Shown here: piece by piece, positions 15,420 through 24,392 of the stretch | How the letters are laid out: each line of letters begins with the position of its first letter | Position numbering within the stretch: position 1 is the stretch's first letter | From: Bacteroidaceae bacterium | GTDB taxonomy: Bacteria; Bacteroidota; Bacteroidia; Bacteroidales; Bacteroidaceae | Assembly: GCA_902362595.1 (NCBI GenBank) | Contig: CABIXF010000009.1 | Location: 1-64,000, forward strand | DNA length: 64,000 nt | Direction of reading: 5' to 3' | Notes under the pieces: generated by a model | Seen by the model: the letters and a program-made list of their open reading frames with translations, nothing else | Told to the model about the DNA's origin: nothing | Databases searched by the model: none | Made by a program: the position numbers and the translations under genes

Positions 15420-16499
15420 TTATTTCAAGTACGTGCGAAAGAACTGTTCGATTTTGTCGAAGGGAATCACGTCCATCCGGTCGTACAGGTCCACATGACT
15501 GGCACCGGGGATAATGAGCAGTTCCTTGTTGTCGCCCTTGAGCTTCTTGAAAGCATCTTCGCTGAAGTAACGTGAATGGGCCTTCTCGCCGTGAATCATC
15601 AGCACGGCACTGCGTATCTCATCGCTATACGACAGGATGGGCATGTTCATGAATGAAAGGGCTGAGGTCTTGTTCCACCCGTTGTTGGAGTTGAGCGAAC
15701 GTTTGTGGTAGCCGCGCGGCGTCTTGTAATACGCATGATAATCCTTCACAAACTGGGGCGCATCGGCAGGCAGCGGATTGACCACGCCCCCGGCCTGCGC
15801 ATACGTACCGTGACGGTAGTCTTCCGTACGCTGTGCATTAAGTTGCTTACGCATTTCATAGCGGGCATCCGCATCCATGACATCAAAATAACCGTTGGCT
15901 GTTACCCGGCTCATATCATACATCGTGGAAGTCACCGTGGCTTTGATACGGGTATCAATGGCTGCCGCATTGAGAGCCATGCCTCCCCATCCGCAAATAC
16001 CCAAAATACCGATACGGTCGGCATCCACCTGGTCGCAGGTGGACAGAAAATCCACCGCCGCACAGAAATCTTCCGTATTGATGTCGGGCGAAGCTACGTA
16101 ACGCGGTTCGCCCCCACTCTCACCCGTGTACGAGGGGTCGAAGGCAATGGTGAGAAAGCCCCGTTCAGCCAGCACCATAGCATATAACCCGGACGACTGT
16201 TCCTTCACGGCCCCGAACGGTCCGCTTACGGCGATGGCCGGTAATTTACCTTCTGCCTGTTTGGGCACATACATATCCGCTGCCAGCGTAATTCCATAGC
16301 GGTTTATGAAAGTCACCTTCCGGTGGTTCACTTTCGAACTCAAGGGGAACACCTTATCCCATTCCTGCGTGAGATTCAAACTCTGTCTTTCCATTTTCAC
16401 CTCCGTTTTTACATCCGGCGTTGCGGCGGAAAGGCTGCCCGTAGCCAGAAACCAAGCCGCCGATGCCGCACACAACGTCTTCCACATTTTATTATCCAT
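15420..16499 (-). CDS. Exported alpha/beta hydrolase with cysteine in the nucleophile elbow
   Basis: Predicted exported alpha/beta hydrolase of the dienelactone hydrolase/acyl-peptidase-like group. A signal peptide is visible (about 1-26, WFLATGSLSAA). The nucleophile elbow is GICGWGG, making Cys169 the likely nucleophile in place of the usual Ser; the acid lies probably in YSDEIRSAVLMIHGEK and the catalytic His is H335 (GASHVDLYD). FDPSYTGESGGEPR (about 120-133) is a conserved loop of this group. 359 residues. The neighbouring AraC-family gene just upstream on the same strand suggests it is controlled by that regulator. The substrate is unknown; Cys nucleophiles occur in dienelactone hydrolases, so the enzyme may still be active. 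Confidence 0.85.
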   Translation of the reverse strand: MDNKMWKTLCAASAAWFLATGSLSAATPDVKTEVKMERQSLNLTQEWDKVFPLSSKVNHRKVTFINRYGITLAADMYVPKQAEGKLPAIAVSGPFGAVKEQSSGLYAMVLAERGFLTIAFDPSYTGESGGEPRYVASPDINTEDFCAAVDFLSTCDQVDADRIGILGICGWGGMALNAAAIDTRIKATVTSTMYDMSRVTANGYFDVMDADARYEMRKQLNAQRTEDYRHGTYAQAGGVVNPLPADAPQFVKDYHAYYKTPRGYHKRSLNSNNGWNKTSALSFMNMPILSYSDEIRSAVLMIHGEKAHSRYFSEDAFKKLKGDNKELLIIPGASHVDLYDRMDVIPFDKIEQFFRTYLK

Positions 16500-16528
16500 T
16501 TCTACAAGTTTCTATGTTTCTACGGAGG

Positions 16529-16536
16529 CAAAAATA
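16529..16536 (-). promoter_or_regulatory. -7 element of the alpha/beta hydrolase gene
   Basis: TATTTTTG on the minus strand, 30 bp before the start codon. No good -33 match is found, which suits a promoter needing an activator such as the adjacent AraC-type protein. Confidence 0.45.
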
Positions 16537-16540
16537 ACGC

Positions 16541-16571
16541 AAAAGCCCCACAGAGGCATTTCTGTGAGGCT
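16541..16571 (-). terminator. Hairpin between the araC-type gene and the hydrolase gene
   Basis: Arms AGCCTCACAGA and TCTGTGGGGCT on the minus strand, followed by TTTT. It lies 22 bp after the regulator's stop and directly upstream of the hydrolase -7 element, so it could be a terminator or a regulator-binding dyad. Confidence 0.45.
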
Positions 16572-16592
16572 CAAACTTCATTTCTGAAAAGC

Positions 16593-17456
16593 TCAAATCG
16601 AAAGTGGAGGTACCAGTGCCGTAGGCGGAATACCATATTGCTTCTTGAAGGCCGTGGAAAAATGGGAAGGGTTCTTGAATCCGACTTCCGCATACACCTC
16701 CACCACTTTCTTGTGTTCTTCCTTTATCAAGCGGTAAGCCACTTCCAGCCGCTTGCGAATCAGCCATTTTTCCGGTGTCAGGTCGCTCACCTTCTTGAAA
16801 TCGCGCTTGAAAGTGGCCAAGCTGCGTCCTGTGTAATGCGCCAATTCCTCCAAAGTAAACTCGTACATATAGTTCCGGTTCATGAAGTCCAAAATATCCA
16901 TCTTCCAAGGCATACTGAAATCAAACAGTACGATCATGAACCGCTTGTCCGTATGGAGCAAGGCCAATAATCCCTCCTCCAGTTTCAACCGCATCACGTC
17001 ATCCTGCGGCTTCACCTCCGGATTGAAATAAGGAGTCATCGAAGCGAAAAGGCTCTCAATCTCTGCCGAAGGCGGAAGTTTCATCACGCCAGGAGAGAAT
17101 TTCTCCACGTTTCCCAACGAACCCTTATGCAGGACATATTTCCCGTACATTTCCCGCAAAAACGGCCGAGTAAAGCACAAGTAGATACCACAATACTGTT
17201 CCCCGCAACAAGCCTTCTTGTACATCGTCACCCGGTGGTCGCGCGGAATGAACACACACTCCCCTTTTCCCACATGCACCTGACGGTTTCCGTCGTCAAG
17301 CACCATCTCACCGGAAAGCACATAATTCATGGCATATTCTCTGGAACGATGCACACAGGCATCGGCATCGTCATAGAAGAAGCTGAAAAACACGTTCTGG
17401 TAGTTAAAAATGATTTTCATAGGGTCATGGGAAAGCGGTTGAGTGTCGGGAATCAT
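16593..17456 (-). CDS. AraC-family transcriptional regulator
   Basis: DNA-binding regulator of 287 residues. The N-terminal 150 residues form a cupin-like sensing domain (SGEMVLDDGNRQVHVGKGEC and CVFIPRDHRV are typical beta strands) and the C-terminal 100 hold two helix-turn-helix units: FTLEELAHYTGRSLATFKRDFKK and VAEVGFKNPSHFSTAFKKQYG-like residues (VGFKNPSHFSTAFKKQYG, near 262-279). The latter is the family signature. It has a good promoter of its own and lies 93 bp upstream of the hydrolase gene in the same direction, the usual arrangement for a local regulator. The ligand is unknown. Confidence 0.92.
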   Translation of the reverse strand: MIPDTQPLSHDPMKIIFNYQNVFFSFFYDDADACVHRSREYAMNYVLSGEMVLDDGNRQVHVGKGECVFIPRDHRVTMYKKACCGEQYCGIYLCFTRPFLREMYGKYVLHKGSLGNVEKFSPGVMKLPPSAEIESLFASMTPYFNPEVKPQDDVMRLKLEEGLLALLHTDKRFMIVLFDFSMPWKMDILDFMNRNYMYEFTLEELAHYTGRSLATFKRDFKKVSDLTPEKWLIRKRLEVAYRLIKEEHKKVVEVYAEVGFKNPSHFSTAFKKQYGIPPTALVPPLSI

Positions 17457-17482
17457 GGTTTACAATATTTTCAATGTATCTG

Positions 17483-17514
17483 CAAAGATACGGAAAGCCA
17501 AGTGCAGGGCCAAA
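17483..17514 (-). promoter_or_regulatory. Promoter of the araC-type gene
   Basis: On the minus strand TTTG (17511-17514), 20 bp, then TATCTTTG (17483-17490): a full match to the phylum consensus. Confidence 0.7.
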
Positions 17515-17571
17515 TAGAAGACACAGTTTTCTGATTTCAGTTATGCCGAGACAGATCCTATTTTCTTTAAA

Positions 17572-17614
17572 GATACAAAAAAGCTCCTTCGTGCCTTTTT
17601 GCACAAAGGAGCTT
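17572..17614 (-). terminator. Terminator after the gyrA-TPR transcript
   Basis: Hairpin with arms AAGCTCCTTTGTGC and GCACGAAGGAGCTT on the minus strand, followed by TTTTTTGT. Confidence 0.85.
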
Positions 17615-17665
17615 CTCCAAAATCAGACATACCAACCACTTATTGTGGCCGTACACCTTTATTTA

Positions 17666-18883
17666 TTAGTAACCTAATTCTTTTTCAAGAGTATTGTATT
17701 TTTCCTTGTCAAGCTTCCAGTAGATGTTCAGCAAGTACTGACCCCACAACTGGCGGTTGTCTGGCTTCACTTCCTTTGCTTTTTCATAGAAAGGCTGAGC
17801 CTTTTCGTACATTTCCTTGATTTTAGCTTCATTGGTTGCATACTTCGGATCGTCCATAGAAAGCTTAGAGTTTTCTTCTACAATTTCCTGTGCAGGGAAG
17901 AAGTAGCAGTCACCAATCTTAGAATAAGATTCAGCTACGAAATCCTTACCTTCTGAAATAATCTGATTGAAAGTAGCGATAGCTCCATCGTAATCCTTCT
18001 TTTCATACTGAAGCACACCCTTTACATACAAGAAGTAAGGAGTAGAGTTCTTAGCCAATACAGCATCCATCTGAGCCAGACCTTCGTCAATCTTACCCTT
18101 CTGGATGTAATAATCCATCAAGTTACCGATGAAGTATTCCTGAGCCGGGAATTTTTCTACACCTTCCTGGATAGCAGCCAACCATTTAGTTGAGTCGGGA
18201 GTTTCACCCTTTCCGTAAGTTTCAGCCAAACACATCAATGAACGGTAACCTTCTTCTTTGTGTTCCTTACCGATAGTGGCATATTTAATTACGGCTGCAT
18301 TGTCTTTCAGAGAGTTTGCAGCAAGAGCAGCATAGTTGGCAATCAACGGAGTCAGCGTATCGTTCTTTACGGCTTTTTCGCTTTCGAACAACGGGTTCTG
18401 CGGAGCATCTACATACAAACCGAAGAACTTCAAAGCATTCGCATAGTTGCCTGAGTTGTAAGCGTCAGAACCAGCGTTAGTCAGCTGAGGACGAACAGTA
18501 GCCAATGTCTTAGCCAGTTTCTTTCTCAGTTTCGGCTTCTTCAGTTCGCCGCTCTTTACCTTAGCCTGTTCTACTTCATCACATTTCGTGTAGTATTCGA
18601 ACATCTTCGCCAAGCTGTTGTACAACTTAGCTGTATCAGCTTTGGCACCCGGCAAATACAGTTTCATGTTTTCATCGTCATAGATAGACTTCTGGAAATC
18701 ACCAGCCAGTTTCCAAGTTTCAGGATCATTGGCGGTTGAAGGATCCGTCAATGCCGGTTCAATGATTTGCGCTGCCTTTGCGGGATCGCTCTTGGCAGAT
18801 TTTGCTTCCTTCACTACGCTCTCCTGAGCGGAAACAGCACATGCTGTGAAGAATAATGCAGCTGTAAATAAAACTTTTTTCAT
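17666..18883 (-). CDS. Exported TPR-repeat protein downstream of gyrA
   Basis: 405-residue exported protein: a signal peptide (1-20, ending AVSAQ) is followed by a charged helical region and several tetratricopeptide-like repeats, clearest at about 130-160 (YNSGNYANALKFFGLYV), 255-320 (LYVKGVLQYEKKDYDGAIAT) and the C-terminus (YEKAQPFYEKAKEVKPDN). TPR proteins act as scaffolds; no catalytic motif is seen. The lack of a lipobox Cys suggests a periplasmic protein. It starts 33 bp after gyrA and ends at a strong terminator, so it is probably expressed with gyrase. Codon use is that of a highly expressed gene (AAG, TTC, GAA rich). Specific role unknown. Confidence 0.85.
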   Translation of the reverse strand: MKKVLFTAALFFTACAVSAQESVVKEAKSAKSDPAKAAQIIEPALTDPSTANDPETWKLAGDFQKSIYDDENMKLYLPGAKADTAKLYNSLAKMFEYYTKCDEVEQAKVKSGELKKPKLRKKLAKTLATVRPQLTNAGSDAYNSGNYANALKFFGLYVDAPQNPLFESEKAVKNDTLTPLIANYAALAANSLKDNAAVIKYATIGKEHKEEGYRSLMCLAETYGKGETPDSTKWLAAIQEGVEKFPAQEYFIGNLMDYYIQKGKIDEGLAQMDAVLAKNSTPYFLYVKGVLQYEKKDYDGAIATFNQIISEGKDFVAESYSKIGDCYFFPAQEIVEENSKLSMDDPKYATNEAKIKEMYEKAQPFYEKAKEVKPDNRQLWGQYLLNIYWKLDKEKYNTLEKELGY

Positions 18884-18916
18884 AAAGGTTTGAATTTAGT
18901 AATACAAATATTCAAG

Positions 18917-21481
18917 TTAGTTTTTGTCCGGATTTTCCTCACCGTCATCCTCCACTGGCTGGATGGCTTCCCCGTCAACCGGCTGGATGTCCGATGGCTG
19001 GATGGTTTCTATGTCTTCGGGTTCTTCCTCTTCCGTTTCAGAAGCTACCTTGCAGACAGAACCAATCTGGTCATTCCGTTTTTCCAAATCAATCAGGCGT
19101 ACACCCTGTGTAGCACGTCCCATGATACGCACATCGGCCACCTTCAAACGGATGGTGATACCCGACTTGTTGATAATCATCAGGTCGTTTTCGTCGGTTA
19201 CCGACTTGATGGCTACCAGGTGTCCAGTCTTTTCCGTGATGTTCAAGGTCTTCACACCCTTTCCGCCACGGTTGGTCTTGCGGTAGTCCTCAATGTCCGA
19301 ACGTTTTCCGTAGCCATTCTCAGATACCACCATGATGGTTTCCGTTTCCGGATCCTTGATGCAAATCATTCCGATTACTTCATCAGCCCCATCCTCATCA
19401 AGTGTAATACCACGTACACCCGTAGCCGTACGGCCCATTTCGCGGACAGCACTTTCATGGAAGCGGATGGCACGACCGTTGCGGTTGGCAATCACGATTT
19501 CGTTGTTGCCGTTGGTCATGCGCACTTCAATCACGCGGTCGTCCTCACGAATCGTAATGGCATTCACACCGTTCTGACGCGGACGTGAGTACTGTTCCAG
19601 CAAGGTCTTCTTGATGACGCCGTTCTTCGTGCAGAAAAGTACGTAGTGGCTGTTGATGAAGGCTGTATCGTTCAAGTTCTTTACACGCAGGTAAGCCGTC
19701 ACCACATCATCAGCCTCGATGTTCAGCAAATTCTGGATAGCACGCCCCTTGGAAGTTTTGTTACCTTCCGGAATTTCATATACTTTCAGCCAGTAGCACT
19801 TACCTTTCTGAGTAAAGAACAGAAGAGTGTTGTGCATCGTAGCCGGATAAATATGTTCGATAAAGTCCTCGTTACGGGTTTCACTTCCCTTCGAGCCTAC
19901 CCCGCCACGGTTTTGTGCATGGAATTCAGAAAGCGGCGTACGCTTGATGTATCCCATGTGGGAGATGGTGATGACCATTTCATCGTCGGCATAGAAATCT
20001 TCCGGATTGAATTCTTCCGAAGCATACACGATTTCCGAACGGCGGTCGTCACCGTATTTCTCTTTCACTTCAATCAGTTCGTCCTTGATGACCTTCTTGC
20101 AAAGCTCCTCGTTGCTCAGTATTTCCTCGAAGTAAGCAATCTGCTTCATCAAGTCCTCATATTCGGCATGGAGCTGGTCTTGCATCAGACCGGTGAGCTG
20201 GCGCAAACGCATTTCCACGATGGCGCGGGCCTGTACCTCACTCAGGTTGAAGCGGGCCATCAGGTTGGTAATCGCCTCGTTCGGGGTCTTGGCCGCACGG
20301 ATGATGCGGATTACCTCGTCGATATTGTCGGAAGCGATAATCAGACCTTCGAGGATGTGGGCACGTTCCTTGGCCTTGCGCAAGTCGTAGCGTGTACGGC
20401 GGATTACCACCTCGTGACGGTGTTCCACAAAATATTTAATCAGGTCCTTCAGGTTGAGCAGACGCGGACGGCCATGAACCAGCGCCACGTTGTTCACACC
20501 GAATGAAGTCTGAAGCATGGTCATCTTATAGAGCTTATTGAGCACCACGCTGGCGTTGGCATCCCGCTTGATGTCGATGACGATACGCATACCTTCGCGG
20601 TCGGTTTCATCGTTCACGTTCGAAATGCCCTCAATCTTCTTTTCGTTCGACAAGTCGGCGATGCTCTTGATGAGTTCGGCCTTGTTCACGCCGTACGGGA
20701 TTTCCGTCACCACAATCTTGTCGTGCGTAGGATGCGATTCGATTTCGGCCTTTGCCCGCATCACGATACGTCCGCGTCCGGTTTCGTAGGCATCGCGCAC
20801 CCCACTTATACCATATATATATCCTCCCGTCGGGAAGTCGGGCGCCTTGATGTATTGCATCAGGCCGTCCACATCAATATCGTTGTTGTCAATGTAAGCC
20901 ACACAGGCATCAATCACTTCTCGCAAGTTGTGGGTCGGCATGTTGGTAGCCATACCTACGGCGATACCCGATGCTCCGTTCACCAGCAGGTTCGGGATAC
21001 GGGTCGGCATGACCGTCGGTTCCTGCAACGTGTCATCGAAGTTGTTGGTGAAGTCTACGGTTTCCTTGTAAAGGTCCTGCATCATTTCCTCGCCGATTTT
21101 CTTCAGGCGGGCTTCGGTGTATCGCATGGCGGCGGCACTATCCCCGTCGATTGAACCGAAGTTACCCTGACCGTCGACCAGCGGATAACGCATCGACCAG
21201 TCTTGAGCCATTCTGACGAGGGCTCCATATACAGACGAGTCACCGTGGGGATGGTATTTACCCAACACTTCACCCACGATTCTCGCGGCTTTTTTATACG
21301 GTTTGTCGGAGGTATTTCCCAGTTCCATCATTCCGTACAAGATACGGCGGTGTACCGGTTTGAATCCGTCTCTTACATCCGGGAGGGCGCGTGCCACGAT
21401 TACCGACATAGAGTAGTCGATGTACGACGACTTCATTTCCTCTTCGATGTTGATTTTTATAATTCTGTCTTGTTCTTGCAT
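18917..21481 (-). CDS. gyrA: DNA gyrase subunit A
   Basis: Subunit of type II topoisomerase that introduces negative supercoils; it cuts and rejoins DNA with an active-site Tyr. The N-terminal winged-helix/tower region has [21 protein letters not shown] (within 19-40), the quinolone region [17 protein letters not shown], and [10 protein letters not shown] with the catalytic Tyr near 121. The C-terminal half is the six-bladed DNA-wrapping domain with the GyrA box within [15 protein letters not shown] repeats. 854 residues is normal; the last 50 are strongly acidic. In the quinolone region the position of E. coli Ser83 is Ser and that of Asp87 is Gly. It is divergent from clpC and precedes the TPR gene. 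Confidence 0.97.
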   Translation of the reverse strand: MQEQDRIIKINIEEEMKSSYIDYSMSVIVARALPDVRDGFKPVHRRILYGMMELGNTSDKPYKKAARIVGEVLGKYHPHGDSSVYGALVRMAQDWSMRYPLVDGQGNFGSIDGDSAAAMRYTEARLKKIGEEMMQDLYKETVDFTNNFDDTLQEPTVMPTRIPNLLVNGASGIAVGMATNMPTHNLREVIDACVAYIDNNDIDVDGLMQYIKAPDFPTGGYIYGISGVRDAYETGRGRIVMRAKAEIESHPTHDKIVVTEIPYGVNKAELIKSIADLSNEKKIEGISNVNDETDREGMRIVIDIKRDANASVVLNKLYKMTMLQTSFGVNNVALVHGRPRLLNLKDLIKYFVEHRHEVVIRRTRYDLRKAKERAHILEGLIIASDNIDEVIRIIRAAKTPNEAITNLMARFNLSEVQARAIVEMRLRQLTGLMQDQLHAEYEDLMKQIAYFEEILSNEELCKKVIKDELIEVKEKYGDDRRSEIVYASEEFNPEDFYADDEMVITISHMGYIKRTPLSEFHAQNRGGVGSKGSETRNEDFIEHIYPATMHNTLLFFTQKGKCYWLKVYEIPEGNKTSKGRAIQNLLNIEADDVVTAYLRVKNLNDTAFINSHYVLFCTKNGVIKKTLLEQYSRPRQNGVNAITIREDDRVIEVRMTNGNNEIVIANRNGRAIRFHESAVREMGRTATGVRGITLDEDGADEVIGMICIKDPETETIMVVSENGYGKRSDIEDYRKTNRGGKGVKTLNITEKTGHLVAIKSVTDENDLMIINKSGITIRLKVADVRIMGRATQGVRLIDLEKRNDQIGSVCKVASETEEEEPEDIETIQPSDIQPVDGEAIQPVEDDGEENPDKN

Positions 21482-21658
21482 TTAACACATTATTAATTAT
21501 ACTTCCTTTTCAAGGCTTGTGAAAAACCATGCTAAAGTACGACTTTTAGCCGATATACAAAAACTTTTCCCCTAAAAAATACGCGTGGCACCTCTTTTGG
21601 GAGGGCATACAGCCCGTGTGGCACACATTTTGTTAAATAGAGAAAAGACTTGATACAA

Positions 21659-21682
21659 TATATTTGTAATAATGTATCTTTG
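21659..21682 (+). promoter_or_regulatory. Tandem -7 elements upstream of clpC
   Basis: TATATTTG (21659-21666) and TATCTTTG (21675-21682) both match TAnnTTTG, 16 bp apart, 35-50 bp before the start. Two start points may exist; -33 elements are weak. Confidence 0.45.
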
Positions 21683-21716
21683 TAACTTATCTATTTTATT
21701 TAAATTTTGAGGAAAC

Positions 21717-24269
21717 ATGAATTTGATGAGCAACGAGTTTACACAACAAGTGTCTGATATCGTCGTCTATGGAAAAGAAGAAGCCAACCGCCTGATGAAC
21801 GATCACATCGAACCAGAGCATCTGCTACTGGGTATCATACGCGATGGAGAGTGCAAGGCGGCAGAGATTCTGAAATCGTTCTTCCTAGACCTGAAAGCCA
21901 TCAAGGGAGAACTGGAAACGCAATTACGGAAGGTATCTATTACCGAGAACTATTCGCAGGACATTTCGTTCAGTGAAAAGGCCTCAAAAATATTGATGCT
22001 GAGCGTACTGGAAGCAAAACTAGCAAACGATGAGAAAGTGGACACTCCACATATTTTATTAGCAATGATGAGAGAAAAAGAAAACAACGCATCTAAGATA
22101 TTGGAAGAAAACAATGTAACGTACGACCGGATCGCAGAACGGATGAAACAAGACGACATGGTAGTCGACGGGCTGGATCTTAACGAAGAAGATGAAGAGG
22201 AGGGAATCGGCCGACGCGAAAATAGCGAGAAAGACAAAGACCCGCTCGGCTTCCCGCAGTGGAGAACGGCACAGACCGCTTCAAAGCATCCCGACGGAGA
22301 CACTCCCTACCTGAATAAATTCAGCACCGACCTGACGCAAGCTGCCCAAGCCGGAAAACTGGACCCAGTGGTAGGACGTGAGAAGGAAATCGAACGCATT
22401 GCCCAGATTCTGAGCCGACGGAAAAAGAACAACCCGATTCTGATTGGTGAACCGGGAGTAGGAAAATCGGCCATTGCCGAAGGTTTGGCACTCCGTATCA
22501 TCGAGAAGAAGGTGTCGCGTGCCTTGTTCGACAAGCGGATTGTATCACTCGACATGACAGCGGTAGTGGCCGGAACCAAATACCGCGGAGAGTTTGAGGA
22601 ACGTATTCGTGCCATTTTGTCAGAAGTTAAGAAGAACCCGAATGTCATTCTTTTCATCGATGAAATACACACCATCGTGGGAGCAGGCTCGGCGGCCGGT
22701 TCCATGGATGCCGCTAATATGCTGAAACCCGCATTGGCACGTGGTGAAATCCAATGCATTGGTGCCACTACGCTCGATGAATACCGGAAGAATATCGAAA
22801 AAGACGGCGCATTGGAACGGCGTTTCCAAAAAGTGCTGATAGAACCGACCTCTCCCGAGGAAACGCTTCAGATTCTACGGAATATCAAGGACAAGTATGA
22901 AGAGCACCACAACGTGGTGTATACAGAGGAAGCACTGGAAGCCTGTGTCCGGCTGACCGACCGTTACGTGACCGACCGATACTTTCCAGACAAAGCGATT
23001 GATGCAATGGATGAAGCTGGTTCACGTATTCACCTGACTCACATTTCCGTACCGAAGGAAATCGAAGAACAGGAAAAACTGCTTGCCGACACGCGACAAC
23101 ATAAGAATGAAGCCATCCGCTTACAGAATTTTGAACTGGCCGCCAGTTTCCGTGACCGGGAAAGACAATACCTCCAACAACTGGAATGCCTGAAAAACGA
23201 ATGGCTGGAGAAACAAAAGAATAACCGTGAGACGGTGGATGCCCCTCAGATCGAAGATGTGGTATCTATGATTTCCGGTGTGCCGGTACAACGTATGGCC
23301 CAGTCGGAAGGAATCCGCCTCAAAGGGATGCGACAAGCTTTGTTGTCGAAGGTCATCGGACAAGACAAGGCGATTGACACCTTGGTGAGAAGTATCCAGC
23401 GAAGCCGTGTGGGACTGAAAGACCCGAACAAGCCGATTGGCACGTTCCTCTTCCTGGGGCCGACAGGCGTGGGCAAGACGCACCTGGCCAAGGAACTGGC
23501 CAAGAACATGTTTGGTTCTACGGATGCCATTATCCGTATCGATATGAGTGAATACATGGAAAAGTTCACCGTGTCACGCCTGGTGGGAGCTCCTCCGGGA
23601 TACGTAGGTTACGAGGAAGGCGGACAACTGACGGAGAAAGTACGTCGTCGTCCCTACTCCATCGTCCTGCTGGATGAAATCGAAAAAGCACATCCCGATG
23701 TGTTCAACATGCTCCTGCAAGTGATGGACGAAGGCCGGTTGACGGATAGTCTGGGACGTACCGTCGACTTCAAGAATACGGTCATCATCATGACGTCCAA
23801 CATCGGTACCCGCCAGTTGAAGGAATTCGGCAAGGGCATCGGTTTCACGGCACAAACCGCCGAGAACGAAAAGGAACATGCCAATAGCGTGATTCGCAAG
23901 GCTCTGAACAAATCGTTTGCACCGGAATTTATCAACCGTTTGGATGAAATTGTCACCTTCGACCAACTGGACATCGACTCACTGGAGAAGATTATCAATA
24001 TTGAATTGAAAGGACTCTACGACCGCATCGAAGGTTGCGGCTACCGGCTCCTGCTCGACCCGGAAGCCAAACGCTTTGTGGCCGAGAAGGGCTACGACGT
24101 ACAGTTCGGTGCCCGCCCCCTGAAGCGTGCCATCCAGAACCACCTGGAGGACGGCTTGGCGGAACTTATCCTCAACGAAGAGCCGGAAGCGGGCGACACC
24201 TTGCACGTATCGCTCAATGCACAGGGCGACGGACTGGAGATGAAAGTGGAAAAAGCCACGAAGGAATAA
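21717..24269 (+). CDS. clpC: Clp protease ATPase subunit ClpC
   Basis: HSP100 unfoldase that feeds substrates to ClpP. The N-terminal double Clp repeat (about 5-150) is followed by AAA+ domain 1 with Walker A GEPGVGKSA near 244, a short middle region with a UVR-like motif (RLQNFELAASFRDRERQYL, near 465-485), and AAA+ domain 2 with Walker A GPTGVGKTH near 582 and Walker B VLLDEIEKAHPDV. The short middle domain and UVR motif mark ClpC rather than ClpB. 850 residues is normal. A second ATG at 21726 (MSNEFTQQ) is an equally good start; GAGGA lies before 21717. It ends at a terminator before htpG. Confidence 0.93.
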   Translation: MNLMSNEFTQQVSDIVVYGKEEANRLMNDHIEPEHLLLGIIRDGECKAAEILKSFFLDLKAIKGELETQLRKVSITENYSQDISFSEKASKILMLSVLEAKLANDEKVDTPHILLAMMREKENNASKILEENNVTYDRIAERMKQDDMVVDGLDLNEEDEEEGIGRRENSEKDKDPLGFPQWRTAQTASKHPDGDTPYLNKFSTDLTQAAQAGKLDPVVGREKEIERIAQILSRRKKNNPILIGEPGVGKSAIAEGLALRIIEKKVSRALFDKRIVSLDMTAVVAGTKYRGEFEERIRAILSEVKKNPNVILFIDEIHTIVGAGSAAGSMDAANMLKPALARGEIQCIGATTLDEYRKNIEKDGALERRFQKVLIEPTSPEETLQILRNIKDKYEEHHNVVYTEEALEACVRLTDRYVTDRYFPDKAIDAMDEAGSRIHLTHISVPKEIEEQEKLLADTRQHKNEAIRLQNFELAASFRDRERQYLQQLECLKNEWLEKQKNNRETVDAPQIEDVVSMISGVPVQRMAQSEGIRLKGMRQALLSKVIGQDKAIDTLVRSIQRSRVGLKDPNKPIGTFLFLGPTGVGKTHLAKELAKNMFGSTDAIIRIDMSEYMEKFTVSRLVGAPPGYVGYEEGGQLTEKVRRRPYSIVLLDEIEKAHPDVFNMLLQVMDEGRLTDSLGRTVDFKNTVIIMTSNIGTRQLKEFGKGIGFTAQTAENEKEHANSVIRKALNKSFAPEFINRLDEIVTFDQLDIDSLEKIINIELKGLYDRIEGCGYRLLLDPEAKRFVAEKGYDVQFGARPLKRAIQNHLEDGLAELILNEEPEAGDTLHVSLNAQGDGLEMKVEKATKE

Positions 24270-24303
24270 ACGGAATTCTCTGTCAGAATTTCGGAATACA
24301 GAC

Positions 24304-24339
24304 AAAATGTCAGGTACGAAGGTATCTGGCATTTTTTTT
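24304..24339 (+). terminator. Terminator of clpC
   Basis: Hairpin AAATGTCAGGTAC-GAAG-GTATCTGGCATTT, nearly fully paired with a tetraloop, followed by eight T. Confidence 0.85.
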
Positions 24340-24392
24340 GTGAAAAGACTGGAGAAAAATTTTTATTCGACAATCATAAAAAATAAAGAGAT

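Noticed and set aside
15207..15575. Plus-strand 122-codon frame after lptG
   Set aside because: It covers a terminator-like hairpin and overlaps the 3' end of the hydrolase gene on the other strand.
23090..23180. ClpB rather than ClpC
   Set aside because: The middle region is short with a UVR-like motif; ClpB has a long coiled-coil middle domain.
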